DNA from: Prauserella shujinwangii
GTDB lineage: Bacteria > Actinomycetota > Actinomycetes > Mycobacteriales > Pseudonocardiaceae
Length of the DNA: 64,000 bases
NCBI RefSeq assembly: GCF_003001955.1
Contig: NZ_PVNH01000002.1
Coordinates: 434,001 to 498,000 of the forward strand
Reading direction: 5' to 3'
Below, in pieces: positions 1 through 9,036 of this stretch. Positions within the stretch are counted from its first letter, which is position 1, and each line of letters starts with the position of its first letter. Under the pieces are notes generated by a model. That model was not told the origin of the DNA and searched no databases. It saw only the letters and a list, made by a program, of their open reading frames with translations. The translations under genes were made by a program, and so were the position numbers.

Positions 1-25
1 TTTACTACCGTCAGACGGCAGTAAA
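1..25. terminator. Hairpin at left edge
   Basis: An inverted repeat (TTTACTACCGT pairing with ACGGCAGTAAA) makes an 11-bp stem with one mismatch and a 3-nt loop. It lies just beyond the stop codon of the minus-strand gene that ends at position 44, so it is a plausible terminator for that gene. The left flank is outside the window, so a longer element cannot be excluded. Confidence 0.5.
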
Positions 26-43
26 GCTCCCTCGCTCTCCCGC

Positions 44-973
44 TCAGGGCGAGGGTTCGGTCTGCGGCTCCGTGGCGGTCTGCTCGCCCGGCTCGCCGGT
101 CGGCTCCTGCTCCTCCTCCGCGGGCGTGCTCGGCTCCGTCGGCTCGGAGGTCTCCGTCGGCTCGCTCTCCTGCGTCTCGGTGGGGCTGTCGGAGGTGGTC
201 GGCGCGACCGGCTGCTCCTGGCGCTGGTCGTCGCCGGGCGCCCGCTCCGTGCCACCCGAGTCGCCGGAGCCGCCCGAGCCGCCGCCGCTGACCAGCCTGC
301 TCACCGTGCTGCCCGATCCTCCGTCGAGGGCGCGCCCGCTGACCTGCTCGAAGGCGGTTACCGCGCCCATCCCGATGACGAACGCCAGCGCGCTCGTGGC
401 AAGCAGCAGCGGCCAGCGCCGGCGCAGCCAGCCGAGGACGCCGTTGCGCCCGGCGGGCGCCTCCCCCGCGTCCTCGGGCTTGGGCAGGAACACCGTCGGT
501 TCGTCGGAGCCGGGCGGGTCCTGCCCCGGCAGCGGCAGGTACCGGGTCGCCTCCGTGCTGGCCCACGGCGCTCCGGCTCGCTCGAAGGCGCGGGTCCGCC
601 GGGTCCCCGGCACCTGCTTGTAGGTGAAGGTGTGGTGTCCCGGCACCTGACGCTGGGTCTCGGCGGGCAGCACGCGCAGCGCCATCTCCTTGGTTCGCCG
701 CGCCGCGTGTTTGGTGCGCTCCATCGACCGCAGCAGCAGCTCGCTGCCGACGGTGGTCACCACGCTGAGCACGCCCGCGCCCACCACGGTCCCGTACACC
801 CCGAGCGACGACGCGAGGAAGGCGGCCAGGATGGCCGCGAGGGCGGCCGCGGCCACCTGTGCCAGCCGGATACCGGACGACCGCCCCGACGATTCGGAGG
901 ATTCCGCCTCCGTCTTGTCCGGCGCGCCGGCTGCTTCCTCGGTGCTCGGCTTTCTCGAGTTCTGGTCGGCCAT
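44..973 (-). CDS. Hypothetical membrane protein with Ser/Thr/Glu/Pro-rich tail
   Basis: About 309 residues if started at the ATG at 973 (MADQNSRKP), which is preferred to a longer in-frame start at 1051 because the extra residues look non-coding. Hydrophobic stretches lie at roughly residues 37-80 (Ala-rich, probably two passes) and 187-208 (WPLLLATSALAFV). The last 80 or so residues are Gly/Ser followed by a repetitive Thr/Glu/Pro/Ser tail, a composition typical of extracellular, cell-wall-spanning linkers. I recognise no family. A soluble middle domain containing the motif FTYKQVPGT separates the membrane regions. Function unknown; a membrane-anchored envelope protein is the safest description. 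Confidence 0.7.
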   Translation of the reverse strand: MADQNSRKPSTEEAAGAPDKTEAESSESSGRSSGIRLAQVAAAALAAILAAFLASSLGVYGTVVGAGVLSVVTTVGSELLLRSMERTKHAARRTKEMALRVLPAETQRQVPGHHTFTYKQVPGTRRTRAFERAGAPWASTEATRYLPLPGQDPPGSDEPTVFLPKPEDAGEAPAGRNGVLGWLRRRWPLLLATSALAFVIGMGAVTAFEQVSGRALDGGSGSTVSRLVSGGGSGGSGDSGGTERAPGDDQRQEQPVAPTTSDSPTETQESEPTETSEPTEPSTPAEEEQEPTGEPGEQTATEPQTEPSP

Positions 974-1093
974 GATTCCGATCTGCTCGCACTCCCCGTC
1001 GTTCCCCACCCTCAACGGTTGTATCGCCGTTTTCGCTCCCGATGTTGCCACGGAGTGAGCACGAACACTATGTCCACAATAGACGCTGAAATT

Positions 1094-2593
1094 TCAGCTT
1101 CCCTTGACATCGGAATCCGCGTTCCGGGGAATGTTCGGAGGACCGTCCACGCCACAGTGCATGCGTTCGGCCGGGGGCGCGGCGGATTGCCTGGAAAGGA
1201 CGTCATTGCGAATTCCGGTGGCGAGCAGCGCGCCCAGCACGGCCAGCCCGGCGGCGGCGAGCAACGCGGTGCGCCACCCCGCCGTCAGGGCCTCCGGGTC
1301 GGCGTACGCGGTGCCGGTGAGCCCGGCGACGGCAGGCAGCAGGGCGACCGCGAGCAGGCTCCCGGTCCTGGCGATGGCGTTGTTGACGCCGGAGGCCACG
1401 CCCGCGTACCGGTCGGGCGCTGCGGCGAGCACGGTGGACGTCACGGGCGCCACCACCGTGGCCAGGCCGAGGCCGAACACCGCGACCGCGGGCAGCACGG
1501 CGCCGACGTAGGAAGCACCTGGCTCCACCCTGCGCAGCAGGAGCATCCCGGTCGCGATGAGCAGCGGGCCGAGTACCAGCTGCGCCTTCGGCCCGATCCG
1601 CTGGGCGAGTGCCCCGGACCGGCCGGAGAGGGCGAGCATCAGCAGGGTGATCGGCAGCCCCGCCGCGCCCGCCGCCGTCGGCGAGTACCCGAGCGACACC
1701 TGCAGTTGCAGGACCAGCAGCATCAGGACGCCGCCGAGCCCCGCGTAGACGGCGAGCGTCAGCCCGTTGGCCAGCACGAACGTGCGCTCGGTGAACAGCA
1801 CGGGCGGCACGAGCGGATTCCGGGAGCGGAGCTGGCGGTGGACGAAGGCGCCGAAGGCCAGCACCCCGGCGACCGCCGCACCGACGACGAGCACGTCACC
1901 CGCGCCGCGCACCGGGCCCTCGACGAGCGCCGCGGTGATGCCCGCGAGTCCCGCCGCCGCGAGCACCGAGGACAGCACGCCGGGCCTGCGCTGCCCCCGC
2001 TCGTCGCGTGATTCCGGCACGTAGCGGCGCGCGAGCCAGACACAGCCGACGGCGACGGGCACGTTGACGAGAAACGCGAGCCGCCACGACCACGCCTGCA
2101 CCAGCAGCCCGCCCACGAGCGGGCCGATCGCGGCCGCGATCCCGCCCAGCCCGGACCACACGCCGATCGCCCGCGCCCGCTGCGAGCGCTCGAACGTCGC
2201 CTGCAGGATCGCCAGGGAGCCGGGGGTGAGCAGCGCGCCGCCGATGCCCTGGACGATCCGCGCGGCGATCAGCAGCCCAGGCGTCGGCGCCGCGGCGCAC
2301 AACACGGAGGCCATCCCGAACCACACGACGCCGACGACGAACACCCTGCGCCTGCCGTAGCGGTCGGCGAGCGCGCCCGCGATGAGGATGAGCGAGGCCA
2401 GCGAGAGCAGGTAGCCGTCGAGGATCCACTGCAGGCCGGAGACCGAGGCGCCCAGCTCCGCGCCGATCCGGGGCAGCGCCACGTTGACGACCGTGCTGTC
2501 GAGCATGGCCATCCCCGAGCCGAGGATGGTCGTGGCCAGCACGCCGCGTGCGGCCGCGCTACCCCAGGTGACGGTTCCCCCGGGCGTGCTCAC
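1094..2593 (-). CDS. MFS transporter, DHA2 (EmrB/QacA-like) family
   Basis: A 499-residue integral membrane protein with about 14 hydrophobic segments, the number typical of drug:H+ antiporter family 2. The N-terminal half carries MFS signatures: LDSTVVNVALP in TM1, the loop motif LADRYGRRR, and a motif-C-like run in TM5 (GPLVGGLLVQ). The GTG start at 2593 is chosen because it begins one base after the stop of dasR (2595), giving tight translational coupling, and because LDSTVVNVALP then falls near the N-terminus as usual. Being co-transcribed with dasR suggests a role in amino-sugar or antibiotic export, but the substrate is not readable from sequence. Confidence 0.88.
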   Translation of the reverse strand: MSTPGGTVTWGSAAARGVLATTILGSGMAMLDSTVVNVALPRIGAELGASVSGLQWILDGYLLSLASLILIAGALADRYGRRRVFVVGVVWFGMASVLCAAAPTPGLLIAARIVQGIGGALLTPGSLAILQATFERSQRARAIGVWSGLGGIAAAIGPLVGGLLVQAWSWRLAFLVNVPVAVGCVWLARRYVPESRDERGQRRPGVLSSVLAAAGLAGITAALVEGPVRGAGDVLVVGAAVAGVLAFGAFVHRQLRSRNPLVPPVLFTERTFVLANGLTLAVYAGLGGVLMLLVLQLQVSLGYSPTAAGAAGLPITLLMLALSGRSGALAQRIGPKAQLVLGPLLIATGMLLLRRVEPGASYVGAVLPAVAVFGLGLATVVAPVTSTVLAAAPDRYAGVASGVNNAIARTGSLLAVALLPAVAGLTGTAYADPEALTAGWRTALLAAAGLAVLGALLATGIRNDVLSRQSAAPPAERMHCGVDGPPNIPRNADSDVKGS

Positions 2594-2594
2594 C

Positions 2595-3353
2595 TCACGG
2601 GCGGCGCAGGGTCGTGACGAACTTGTACCGGTCGCCGCGGTAGATCGAGCGCACGTACTCCACCGGCTTGCCGTCGGTGGCGAACGAGTGCCGGGAGAGC
2701 AGGAGCACCGGCATGCCGACGTCGGCGCCGAGCAGCTCCGCCTCCTGCGGGCCCGCCAGCGAGGTCTCGATGGTCTCCTCCGCGCGGTCGAACTCCACCC
2801 CGTAGCGCTCCCGCAACACGGCGTAGAGGGAGCCGCCCTCCGACACGTACTTGCGCAGACCGCGGAACCGGGCCAGCGGCAGGTGCGTGGTCTCGAGCGC
2901 CATCGGCTCACCGTCGGCGAGCCGCAGCCGGTGCAGGCGCAGCACCTTGGCCCCGGTGCGGATCCCGAGCAGCTTCGGCAGCTCCCCCTCGGCGTGCAGT
3001 TCCTCGACCTCGAGCAGCTGGGAGGACGGTTCGCGGCCCTGCGCCCGCATGTCCTCCGTGTACGAGGACAGCTGCAGCCGCTGCGCCACCTTCGGCTCGG
3101 CGGCGAACGTGCCCTTGCCCTGCACCCGGTGCAAGCGCCCCTCGGCGGTCAGGTCGGCCAGGGCCTGGCGGACGGTCGTGCGGGAGACGTTGAAGTCGCT
3201 CGCGAGCGCCCGCTCGGTGGGGATGGGCGAGCCGGGCGGCATCGCCTCGAGCAGGTCGAGCAGATGCTGCTTCAGTGCCCAGTACTTCGGTTCGCGCTGG
3301 CCCCGCGTGCCGGACACCGAGTCCGGCGAGCCACCGGCAACCGCCTCCAACAT
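2595..3353 (-). CDS. dasR: DasR-type GntR/HutC transcriptional regulator
   Basis: 252 residues: a GntR winged helix-turn-helix at about 20-90 ([20 protein letters not shown] region) followed by a UTRA ligand-binding domain to the C-terminus ([15 protein letters not shown], then [15 protein letters not shown] and the end YKFVTTLRR). This architecture is that of DasR, the global actinobacterial regulator whose DNA binding is released by glucosamine-6-phosphate. Sequence support is the match in both domains and a dre-like operator in the divergent promoter. It overlaps functionally with the sugar isomerase/kinase operon on the other strand. NagR/YvoA would be the alternative name for the same family. 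Confidence 0.88.
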   Translation of the reverse strand: MLEAVAGGSPDSVSGTRGQREPKYWALKQHLLDLLEAMPPGSPIPTERALASDFNVSRTTVRQALADLTAEGRLHRVQGKGTFAAEPKVAQRLQLSSYTEDMRAQGREPSSQLLEVEELHAEGELPKLLGIRTGAKVLRLHRLRLADGEPMALETTHLPLARFRGLRKYVSEGGSLYAVLRERYGVEFDRAEETIETSLAGPQEAELLGADVGMPVLLLSRHSFATDGKPVEYVRSIYRGDRYKFVTTLRRP

Positions 3354-3431
3354 GACGACTCCTCCACTGCTGCGCGCGAATCCCTCACTGTGAAAAGTAC
3401 CCTTCGGAGGGTACGTTGCATCGCGGCTACT

Positions 3432-3447
3432 ATTGGTCTAGACCTCA
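3432..3447. promoter_or_regulatory. dre-like DasR operator
   Basis: ATTGGTCTAGACCTCA matches the published DasR responsive element consensus (ACTGGTCTAGACCACT) at 13 of 16 positions, with the palindromic core GGTCTAGACC intact. It sits in the divergent promoter between dasR (start 3353) and the SIS gene (start 3470), 22 bp before the latter, where bound repressor would block transcription. It therefore probably controls the isomerase/kinase operon and possibly dasR itself. Confidence 0.85.
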
Positions 3448-3469
3448 ATGGGTGACGGAGAGGACCATC

Positions 3470-4519
3470 GTGAGCGAGCGCAAGCCCGGCCCTGGCGAGT
3501 ACATGGCCGCCGAGATCGCCGAGCAGCCCGGCAGGCTGGCCCGGATCGCCGAGGCCCGCGACGGCGTCGTGGAGGTCGCCCGCGCCATCGCCGACCGGCC
3601 ACCCCGGTTCGCGTTGCTCGCCGCGCGCGGTTCCAGCGACCACGCCGCGCTGTACGCGAAGTACCTCATCGAGGTGCTGCTCGGACTGCCGGCCGGACTC
3701 GTGTCACCATCCACCACCACACTCTACGAGGCACGGCCTGACCTGCGGGAAGTCCTGCTGGTCTCGGTGAGCCAGAGCGGCGGTTCACCCGATCTGGTGG
3801 AGGTCACCGCCGCCGCGAGGGAGCGCGGCGCGCGCACCGTCGCCGTCAGCAACACGGCGGACTCGCCCCTGCACGGCGTGGCCGAACTCGCCGTCGACAT
3901 CGGCGCGGGGCCGGAGCAGGCCGTCGCCGCGACGAAGACCTACACGGCCACCCTGCTGACGCTGTACCTGCTCGTGGACGCGATCCGCGGCGGCACCGGC
4001 GAACACGTGCACGACATCGGCAAGCTCGCCGAGCAGGCCCTGGAGCGGTCCGACGGCGACGTGTCCCGCGCCATCGATCGTTATCGTTTCGTTGACCGGA
4101 TCATCACTTCCGGGCGCGGCTACTCCTACGCCACGGCACTGGAGGCGTCGCTGAAGCTGGCCGAGACCAGCTACCTCGCCGCCCGCGCCTACAGCGGCGC
4201 CGACCTGCTGCACGGCCCCGTCGCCGCCGTCGACGAGGACACCGCCGTGCTCGCGGTGACGAGCGCGGGCAAGGGTGGAAGGGCGATGCACGACGTGCTC
4301 GGGGCGGTCGCCGACCGGGGCGCGGACGTGCTCGCGATCGGCTCCGCGGCCGAGTCGGTGCCCGCCGCGCTGCGGATCGGCCTGCCGGAGACGGCCGAGG
4401 AGGTCGCGCCGATCCTCGAGGTGCTGCCGGTGCAGCGGATCGCGCTGGGGCTGGCGCTGGCCCGCGGTGGCGATCCGGACCGCCCGCGCGGGCTGCGGAA
4501 GGTGACGAGGACCCGATGA
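3470..4519 (+). CDS. SIS-domain sugar-phosphate isomerase/deaminase (GlmS C-domain-like)
   Basis: 349 residues with two tandem SIS domains (about 25-170 and 195-340). The signature LLAARGSSDHAALYAKY and SVSQSGGSPDLVE are the sugar-phosphate-binding loops, and GPEQAVAATKTYTA is the conserved block of the GlmS isomerase half. There is no N-terminal glutaminase domain, so it is not a full GlmS; a glucosamine-6-phosphate deaminase or AgaS-like isomerase is likely. The GTG at 3470 is preceded by GGAGAGG at 3457; upstream in-frame starts would overlap the dre operator. It overlaps nagK by ATGA. Confidence 0.85.
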   Translation: MSERKPGPGEYMAAEIAEQPGRLARIAEARDGVVEVARAIADRPPRFALLAARGSSDHAALYAKYLIEVLLGLPAGLVSPSTTTLYEARPDLREVLLVSVSQSGGSPDLVEVTAAARERGARTVAVSNTADSPLHGVAELAVDIGAGPEQAVAATKTYTATLLTLYLLVDAIRGGTGEHVHDIGKLAEQALERSDGDVSRAIDRYRFVDRIITSGRGYSYATALEASLKLAETSYLAARAYSGADLLHGPVAAVDEDTAVLAVTSAGKGGRAMHDVLGAVADRGADVLAIGSAAESVPAALRIGLPETAEEVAPILEVLPVQRIALGLALARGGDPDRPRGLRKVTRTR

Positions 4520-5508
4520 CCTCGGGCACCGGGATCGTGCTCGGCGTGGACGCCGGCGGTACCGCCACCCGGGCGCTGGCCCTCGGTCCGGACGGGTCCG
4601 TGCTCGGCAGCGGGCTCGCCGGGGGCGGCAACCCGAACTCGCACCGGCCGGAGCACGCGGCGGAGGCCATCGCCGAGGCGATGACGGCCGCACTCGCGGG
4701 TCTCGACGCGGCCGCCGTCCGCGCCTGCGTGATCGGCATGGCGGGAGCGAGCAAGCTCACCGACCCGGCCGTCGCGGACCTGTTCCGGCGGGCGTGGGAC
4801 GACCTCGGCCTGCCCGCGCCGCCGCGGGTGGCCTCCGACGCGGAGGCGGCGTTCGCGTCCGCGACCTCCGCTCCGGACGGCACCGTGCTCATCGCGGGCA
4901 CGGGCTCGATCGCGGGCCGGATCCGCGCGCGACGCATGGTCTCCACCGCGGGGGGCTACGGCTGGCTGCTCGGCGACGAGGGCTCGGGCTTCTGGATCGG
5001 CAGGGAGGCCGTCCGGTCGGCGCTCGACGCGCTGGCCGGTCACGCCCCGCTCGGGGCGCTGGCACGGGCGGTGCTCGTCGAAGCGCTCGGGGAAGTGGGC
5101 ACCGAGAACGCCGGGGACACCACCGGCCGGCGGCAACTCGCCTACCGGCTGATCACGGCCGCCAACGCCGCGCCGCCGGTGCGCCTTTCCCGGTTCGCGC
5201 CGCTGGTGAGCACGGCCTCGGTGGCGGGAGACCCGGCCGCACAGGAGATCGTGCGGACCGCGGCGCGGTGGCTGACCGAGACGGCGATGGCCACCCGGGA
5301 GCCGGGCGAGCGCACCCCCGTCGTGCTCGTGGGCAGCGTGCTGGGGCGGGACAGCCCCGTCGGAACACTCGTGCGGGAGAGCCTGGCCGGGCCGGAGGTG
5401 CTGGAAAGCCGCGACGGCGTGCTCGGCGCCGCGTGGCTGGCGGCCGTCGACGCGTTCGGCGAGCACGCGCCGCGACCCGTGGCGGGGTCGGGCGCGGGAG
5501 TACCGTAG
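4516..5508 (+). CDS. nagK: N-acetylglucosamine kinase (BadF/BadG/BcrA/BcrD ATPase family)
   Basis: 330 residues of the ASKHA fold: phosphate-1 loop LGVDAGGTATRALAL near the N-terminus, a second phosphate motif in VLIAGTGSIAGR at about residue 125, and WLLGDEGSGFWIG, the sugar-binding signature of GlcNAc kinases. Together with the SIS gene it would phosphorylate GlcNAc or GlcN and feed fructose-6-phosphate formation. The start ATG overlaps the stop of the SIS gene by ATGA, indicating one operon under the dre site. Kinase substrate is inferred from context. Confidence 0.85.
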   Translation: MTSGTGIVLGVDAGGTATRALALGPDGSVLGSGLAGGGNPNSHRPEHAAEAIAEAMTAALAGLDAAAVRACVIGMAGASKLTDPAVADLFRRAWDDLGLPAPPRVASDAEAAFASATSAPDGTVLIAGTGSIAGRIRARRMVSTAGGYGWLLGDEGSGFWIGREAVRSALDALAGHAPLGALARAVLVEALGEVGTENAGDTTGRRQLAYRLITAANAAPPVRLSRFAPLVSTASVAGDPAAQEIVRTAARWLTETAMATREPGERTPVVLVGSVLGRDSPVGTLVRESLAGPEVLESRDGVLGAAWLAAVDAFGEHAPRPVAGSGAGVP

Positions 5509-5549
5509 GTCGCGCGGCCCCCGGACCTCCCCCCTCGCCGGGGGTCGCC

Positions 5550-6236
5550 CTACGCGCGTGCCTCCGGCCGCTCGGAGACATCCGGTTGCCTCGGGTGCCG
5601 CAGGCCGGGATGGTCCTTCGGCAACGCACGGTAGAGCACCCCACCACTCACGGCGACGACGAGCGCGACCAGCGGCCACGACAGCACCGTGCGGGCCACG
5701 CCGAGCGCGACCACCTCACCGGCCCACCACAACGGTCCGAACACGACCACTCGCAGCACGTACTGGAGCACCCACACCCAGCTCGCGAGCGAGTACGCGC
5801 GCAGGAGGGCGGGGTCGCGCCGCCAGCGGGTGCGCTGACCGAGGGCGAACCCGACCACGACGCCCAGCAGCGGCCAGCGCACCACGACGCTGGCGGCCCA
5901 GATCAGTGCGCTGGCCACATTGGACAGCAGCTGGATGAGGAAGAAGTCCTGGGCGCGGCCCGTGTGGAGGGCGATGAGGGCGGCGGCCACAACGGCGGCC
6001 AGGCTGACCACCACGGCGCGGACCCGGTGTCCCCGCGCGAGCCGGAACACGCCGATGAGGACGCTGCCGCCGATCGCGGCGGCAGCGCCCCAGCCGATCG
6101 AGTGGTCCGCGAGCAGCCAACCCACCACGAAGGCCACCGGTGGCAGGCTCGCGTCGATCGCCCCGCGCCTGCCGCCGAGGAGGCTTGCCAGCGACTCGCG
6201 CCGGGACGCGGATTCGGTCGCGGAACTGTCGGTCAC
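5550..6236 (-). CDS. DUF3159 family membrane protein
   Basis: 228 residues with five or six hydrophobic segments between residues 30 and 205 (for example AFVVGWLLADHSIGWG and LLGVVVGFALGQ). The N-terminal LLGGRRGAIDASLPPVAFV and the motif VNxAW-like positions fit DUF3159, a family of about 220-residue actinobacterial membrane proteins of unknown function. It is convergent with nagK and has no coupled partner in the window. Confidence 0.75.
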   Translation of the reverse strand: MTDSSATESASRRESLASLLGGRRGAIDASLPPVAFVVGWLLADHSIGWGAAAAIGGSVLIGVFRLARGHRVRAVVVSLAAVVAAALIALHTGRAQDFFLIQLLSNVASALIWAASVVVRWPLLGVVVGFALGQRTRWRRDPALLRAYSLASWVWVLQYVLRVVVFGPLWWAGEVVALGVARTVLSWPLVALVVAVSGGVLYRALPKDHPGLRHPRQPDVSERPEARA

Positions 6237-6449
6237 ACCGTCTAGCCTGCCTGAAAACGGACCGCGGGTCAGCTACCGGGGAGAGGTTGCCCACAGCGTC
6301 GTGAAATACGGCTGCGCCCGGATCCGATGGAGGAGGAAGCTAGGACATCCGATCAACCGACGGTGGCGTAGGTGTGGATCACCCGTGCATCCTCGGGAGT
6401 CGATCGGAGGGGAACGATCACCACAGGGCGCTGGGCGGAGGAGGAACCC

Positions 6450-7265
6450 GTGGACGGCTTTCACAGCTACGTTGCGATCGGCGACAGCTTCACCGAAGGC
6501 CTGAACGACCCGCTCCCGGACGGGAGCTTCCGGGGATGGGCGGACCGGCTGGCGGAGATCCTCGCCGAGGGCAGGCCGGGATTCCGGTACGCCAACCTCG
6601 CCGTGCGCGGCAAGATGCTGGCCGAGATCTGGGACGAGCAGCTGCCGATCGCGCTCGACATCAAGCCCGGTCTGGTCACGGTGTGCGCGGGCGGCAACGA
6701 CATCATCGTGCCCGGAGCCGACGTGGACGTGGTGGCCGAGCGGTTCGAGGAAGGCGTCGCCGAGCTGCGCAGGGCGGGCATCGAGGTGCTCATGTTCACC
6801 GGTCCCGACACCAAGCAGATGTCGGTGATGAGCGTCCTGCGCGGCAAGGTCGGTATCTACAACGCGCACCTGTGGGCCATCGCCGAGCGGCACGGCGCCA
6901 GGGTGGTCGACCTGTGGGCGATGGACGTGCTGCACGACGTCCGCGCCTGGAGCGACGACCGGCTGCACTTCACGCCGGAGGGGCACCGCAGGATCGCACT
7001 GCGGGCGGCGGAGGTGCTGGGGGTGCCAACCGGGCAGGACTGGCGCGAACCGTGGCCCGCGGCCGACGAGCACGCCAACTGGCTCACCCTGCGCCGCTCC
7101 GACCTCGAATGGACCAAGACCCACCTGTTGCCGTGGATCCGCCGCCACCTCCGCGGCGAGTCGATGGGCGACGGGGTCACCCCGAAGCGGCCCCAGCTGT
7201 CGCCGCTCCTGCCCAGCCAGCAGGAGGCCATGCTCGACGCGGCCTGCGGGCAGGCCCGCGACTGA
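6450..7265 (+). CDS. SGNH/GDSL-family hydrolase
   Basis: 271 residues. The GDS block AIGDSFTEGLND puts the nucleophile Ser at residue 13. A glycine-rich block II (NLAVRGK), block III (CAGGNDI) and block V (DRLHFTPEGHRRIA) with the catalytic Asp/His follow, so the SGNH tetrad is complete. No signal peptide is visible, so the enzyme is probably intracellular; the ester substrate is unknown. The GTG at 6450 is chosen over starts further upstream because it is preceded by GGAGGAGG at 6437-6444. Confidence 0.88.
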   Translation: MDGFHSYVAIGDSFTEGLNDPLPDGSFRGWADRLAEILAEGRPGFRYANLAVRGKMLAEIWDEQLPIALDIKPGLVTVCAGGNDIIVPGADVDVVAERFEEGVAELRRAGIEVLMFTGPDTKQMSVMSVLRGKVGIYNAHLWAIAERHGARVVDLWAMDVLHDVRAWSDDRLHFTPEGHRRIALRAAEVLGVPTGQDWREPWPAADEHANWLTLRRSDLEWTKTHLLPWIRRHLRGESMGDGVTPKRPQLSPLLPSQQEAMLDAACGQARD

Positions 7266-7284
7266 CTCCCCGGTGCGCCCTGGT

Positions 7285-7337
7285 GCAGTGAAGGCCACCT
7301 TGCGTGCGCCCAACGCACTGAAGGTGGCCTTCACTGC
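7285..7337. terminator. Family B hairpin (AGTGAAGGCCACCTT arms)
   Basis: Perfect 17-bp arms at 7285-7301 and 7321-7337 with a short nested GCGT/ACGC stem in the loop. It lies 20 bp after the SGNH hydrolase stop and is the likely terminator. The same arms recur at 33780-33832. Confidence 0.75.
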
Positions 7338-7428
7338 GTCCGCACCACCGCGTGCCTGCCGCGGTGCCCTTCGGCGCCCGGGGATGCGTTGAGCTGCACG
7401 GACGGGTTTGTCCGATTACAGTCGACGC

Positions 7429-8106
7429 ATGCCGGGCGCACGCCGACTGTTGTGGCTGATCCCGCTCGCACTGGTGGTGACGGGCGGCCTGGCGGCTGGT
7501 GCGACGTTCCTCGGCGCCGACCGCATCGAGTCGGACCTGACCGCCCGCACCAGGGACGCCCTCGTCGCGGCGGAGCTGCCCTCGGCGACGGTCGCGTTCG
7601 ACGGCCGCGACGCCAGCATCGGCAACGTGCCCGCGGACCAGCGCGGCCGGGCCAGGAGCGTCGTCCTCGGCGTCGCGGGCGTGCGCACGGCGGAGGTGAC
7701 CGGGCAACCCGCCGAGCAGGCGCCCGAGGCGGGCGGTCACGTCAAGCGCGACCTGCAGGTCCGCCTCGATCAGCTGCTCGCCGCCGAGCCGATCACCTTC
7801 CAGCCGGACACCGCCGAGCTGACGGTGCAGGGCACCCGGTCCGTCTCCCGGGTCGCCGACATGCTCACCGCCGCTCCGGCGAACGTGACCTTCGAGGTGG
7901 GCGGGCACGTCGCGCGTGTCCCCGGCGGCGACCCCGAGGGGGCCCGCACGCTGTCGGAGGAGCGCGCGCGGGTGGTGGCGAACAAGCTCGTCGAGGCGGG
8001 CATCGCCGAGGACCGCGTGCGTGCGGTCGGCTACGGCGACACCCGGCCGCGTTCCGAGAGCGGCACCACGGACCTCGACCGGCGGGTGGAGATCACGGTG
8101 CGCTGA
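7429..8106 (+). CDS. BON/OmpA-domain envelope protein (ArfA-like)
   Basis: 225 residues: an N-terminal signal-anchor (LLWLIPLALVVTGGLAAG), a BON-like segment at about 32-85 (ATVAFDGRDASIGNV, then VVLGVAGVRTAEVTG) and a C-terminal OmpA peptidoglycan-binding domain at about 115-225 (ITFQPDTAELTVQG, VGYGDTRPRSESG, DRRVEITV). This order matches mycobacterial ArfA (OmpATb). Two key OmpA positions are unusual: the classic GHT-D motif appears as GGHVARVPGGD. The ATG at 7429 starts the hydrophobic anchor; a TTG at 7408 is also possible. The next gene, 21 bp downstream, is a small membrane protein, as in the arf operon. Confidence 0.78.
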   Translation: MPGARRLLWLIPLALVVTGGLAAGATFLGADRIESDLTARTRDALVAAELPSATVAFDGRDASIGNVPADQRGRARSVVLGVAGVRTAEVTGQPAEQAPEAGGHVKRDLQVRLDQLLAAEPITFQPDTAELTVQGTRSVSRVADMLTAAPANVTFEVGGHVARVPGGDPEGARTLSEERARVVANKLVEAGIAEDRVRAVGYGDTRPRSESGTTDLDRRVEITVR

Positions 8107-8127
8107 GGCGGCGACGAGGGAGGGGCC

Positions 8128-8505
8128 ATGCTGTGGTTGTTCGGTCAGATCTGGCTCTGGCTGCTGCTCGCGTTCGCGCTCGGCGTGGCGCTCACCGTGC
8201 TGGTGCTCGCCCCGTGGCGGCGCAGGCTGAGCCGGGAGCCTGCCGGTGAGTCCGACTTCGCCGAAGCCGAGGGGTTCGGCGCCTCGACGGAACGGACCGA
8301 GCTGCTGGTCCCGATCAGCCCGCCGCCCGGTCCCCCGGAGTCGCCCGCGGGCTATCCCGAAGACGAACCCACCGAACCGCCCGACCACGGCCACCGGGAG
8401 GGCACCCTGCCCGGGCGCGAGGAATGGCACGCCCGCAACGAATGGCCCGACGAGCACGACGTCCCGGAGGCCGAGCGGCAGTGGCAGCCGCGCCAGGGCG
8501 GCTGA
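8128..8505 (+). CDS. Small single-pass membrane protein
   Basis: 125 residues, with one N-terminal transmembrane helix (WLWLLLAFALGVALTVLVLA) followed by a basic patch (PWRRRLSRE) and a Pro/Glu-rich soluble tail ending in RQWQPRQGG. The basic residues after the helix predict a cytoplasmic tail. Its spacing (21 bp) and strong ribosome site (GGGAGGGG) next to the ArfA-like gene suggest an ArfB/ArfC-like partner, but there is no diagnostic sequence match. Confidence 0.7.
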   Translation: MLWLFGQIWLWLLLAFALGVALTVLVLAPWRRRLSREPAGESDFAEAEGFGASTERTELLVPISPPPGPPESPAGYPEDEPTEPPDHGHREGTLPGREEWHARNEWPDEHDVPEAERQWQPRQGG

Positions 8506-8529
8506 GCGGCGGCTGATAAGTTCACGGGA

Positions 8530-9036
8530 ATGCCGCTACCGCACTGGACTTCGGAGAACGTTCTCCCACCGGGCCGGCATCCCGCCGATCTCTCCGACAT
8601 CTACGAGCGGTTCGTGTGGGATGCCCCGCACCGCAACGAGCGGGAGATCCTCTTCAGCGCGCTGAGCGGTTACCTCGGTGTCGTCGGCAGGCTGATCCCT
8701 TCGGGCCGCGCCTGGATCGGCGGCGGGATCACCACCCGGATGGAGGGCGTGCCCCAGGATGTCGACGTGGTGCTGATCCCGGACGACTGGGGCAGCCTGA
8801 AGCGGCTCGGCGGCCCCGCGCGCGCCGCGCTCTACGGGCTGCTGACGCTGCGCGGGGTGATCGCGGAGCAGCCCGTGATGTACCTGGAGCAGGTGCAACC
8901 GGTCGGCGGCCTGCTCGACGGCTACCTGTGCCACCCAGGTGACGAGGAGGCGTGGGCCGAGGCCTGGTCGTCCGTCCGGGGGCCGTACGGTCCGATCGAT
9001 GGCATGGTCAAAGGCTTCGCGGAGATGACGTGGTGA
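8530..9036 (+). CDS. DUF6932-like putative nucleotidyltransferase-fold protein
   Basis: 168 residues. The central block WIGGGITTRMEGVPQDVDVV (about residues 62-81) resembles the G-[GS]...D-x-D metal-site signature of minimal nucleotidyltransferases and the DUF6932 pattern of a Gly-Ser-Phe strand followed by PxDIDxV. The rest is alpha-helical and unfamiliar. It overlaps the next gene by GTGA, implying co-translation. Families with this fold include MNT-type antitoxins and phage-defence components, but I see no proof of either. The function is unassigned. Confidence 0.6.
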   Translation: MPLPHWTSENVLPPGRHPADLSDIYERFVWDAPHRNEREILFSALSGYLGVVGRLIPSGRAWIGGGITTRMEGVPQDVDVVLIPDDWGSLKRLGGPARAALYGLLTLRGVIAEQPVMYLEQVQPVGGLLDGYLCHPGDEEAWAEAWSSVRGPYGPIDGMVKGFAEMTW

